Assembly (NCBI GenBank): GCA_020635905.1
Contig: JACJYV010000005.1
Coordinates: forward strand, 186,001 to 250,000
Length of the DNA stretch: 64,000 bases
Direction: 5' to 3'
Source of the DNA: Bacteroidia bacterium
Lineage (GTDB): Bacteria; Bacteroidota; Bacteroidia; J057; JADKCL01
Shown: positions 63,692 to 64,000 of the stretch, piece by piece
Layout: each line of letters starts with the position of its first letter
Numbering within the stretch: position 1 is the stretch's first letter
The notes under the pieces: model-generated
Databases searched by the model: none
Told to the model about the DNA's origin: nothing
What the model saw: the letters and a program-made list of their open reading frames with translations, nothing else
Made by a program: the position numbers and the translations under genes

Positions 63692-64000
63692 TTATTTTTC
63701 TTTGGTTGGCTCTTCGGCGCGGACGGGTACCACGAGAGACATGAGGATGGAGCCGGCCAGGATGGAGATGATGATGGTAAATGAAAGCCAGTTGGGAATG
63801 GTGAGGTGGGTCCATTCGGGGAGATTCCAGCCAAACCAGTCGTGGAGACTGTGGGGCACTTCCATCAGCATTTTGACCCCAATAAACATGAGGACGAAGG
63901 AGATGCCTTTTTGCAGGAGGTGAAATTTGTCGATGGAGCCTTCCAGCAGGAAATACATGGCCCGCAGGCCCATGACAGCAAAGATATTGGAGGTATAGAC
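63692..64000 (-). CDS. TerC-family integral membrane protein, C-terminal part
   Basis: A 5'-truncated frame open to the window edge. The visible part reads VYTSNIFAVMGLRAMYFLL, a conserved TerC/Alx stretch, followed by two further hydrophobic segments and a charged tail ending PTKEK. TerC proteins are thought to help metal or membrane homeostasis and tellurite resistance. The missing N-terminal part lies beyond 64000, so only about 103 residues are seen. Confidence 0.85.
   Translation of the reverse strand, partial: VYTSNIFAVMGLRAMYFLLEGSIDKFHLLQKGISFVLMFIGVKMLMEVPHSLHDWFGWNLPEWTHLTIPNWLSFTIIISILAGSILMSLVVPVRAEEPTKEK

Overview
The window looks like a chromosomal segment of a Bacteroidota bacterium, most likely near the Saprospiria/Lewinella group. 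The phylum call rests on a type IX secretion C-terminal sorting domain (36423-38288), TTG/TAnnTTTG promoters of the Bacteroidota type, lineage-typical families (DUF3078, DUF5777, DUF5916, DUF1460), a LytTR regulator and the near absence of Shine-Dalgarno sites. The class-level guess is weaker. No tRNA, rRNA, CRISPR array, transposase or phage gene was seen.

Layout. 1-8.4 kb: a receiver protein and a hybrid histidine kinase, a strongly structured apparent non-coding RNA on the minus strand (about 3012-3348) with its own promoter and terminator, an unknown 497-aa protein, a DUF3078 outer-membrane-type protein, mscL, a LytTR regulator and a 36-aa membrane protein. 8.4-12 kb: free methionine-R-sulfoxide reductase and a large M16 peptidase. 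12.3-24.9 kb: a tightly coupled minus-strand polysaccharide run with glycosyltransferases, an acetyltransferase, an AsnB-type amidotransferase, an O-antigen-polymerase-like protein, two sulfotransferases, WecB, a split glycosyltransferase and a nucleotidyltransferase. 25.1-31.7 kb: a third sulfotransferase, a heptose-like sugar module (epimerase, SIS isomerase, PfkB kinase, methyltransferase), DUF1801, and a further acyltransferase and GT-like protein. 31.7-36.4 kb: a DUF5777 protein and a cytochrome-like lipoprotein facing fbp, then pspA and a small protein resembling only the PspA tail. 36.4-41.8 kb: a T9SS cargo protein, a 2-oxoacid dehydrogenase E2, cinA and a lipoprotein.

41.8-55 kb is the second half of the envelope-glycan region: a HisF/HisH/WbpG-type amidotransferase trio with a class III aminotransferase and an SpsF-like cytidylyltransferase, an unknown protein, an ABC flippase-like exporter, and CpsB phosphatase, Wzc kinase and Wza export lipoprotein. 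Read together, the genes suggest a Wzy-type surface or exopolysaccharide that is sulfated, acetylated and carries an amidated (amidino-type) sugar. No initiating polyprenyl-phosphate sugar transferase and no Wzx flippase is in view. 55-64 kb is mixed housekeeping: HNH endonuclease, NlpC/P60 peptidase, lipoprotein, fructosamine kinase, low-molecular-weight tyrosine phosphatase, DUF1460 protein, a frameshifted DUF5916 protein, a GNAT acetyltransferase and a truncated TerC-family protein at the edge.

Intergenic DNA is unusual. It carries several families of short imperfect repeats (TTAGAT-type, GTAAACC-type, GCTAATTG-type, CACAAAGG-type), three tandem ~105-bp repeats (44719-45034), two GC-rich GGGCGTG...CACGCA elements and short CCCGA...TCGGG palindromes. 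Two genes (23145-24477 and 60030-62238) appear broken by frame changes.
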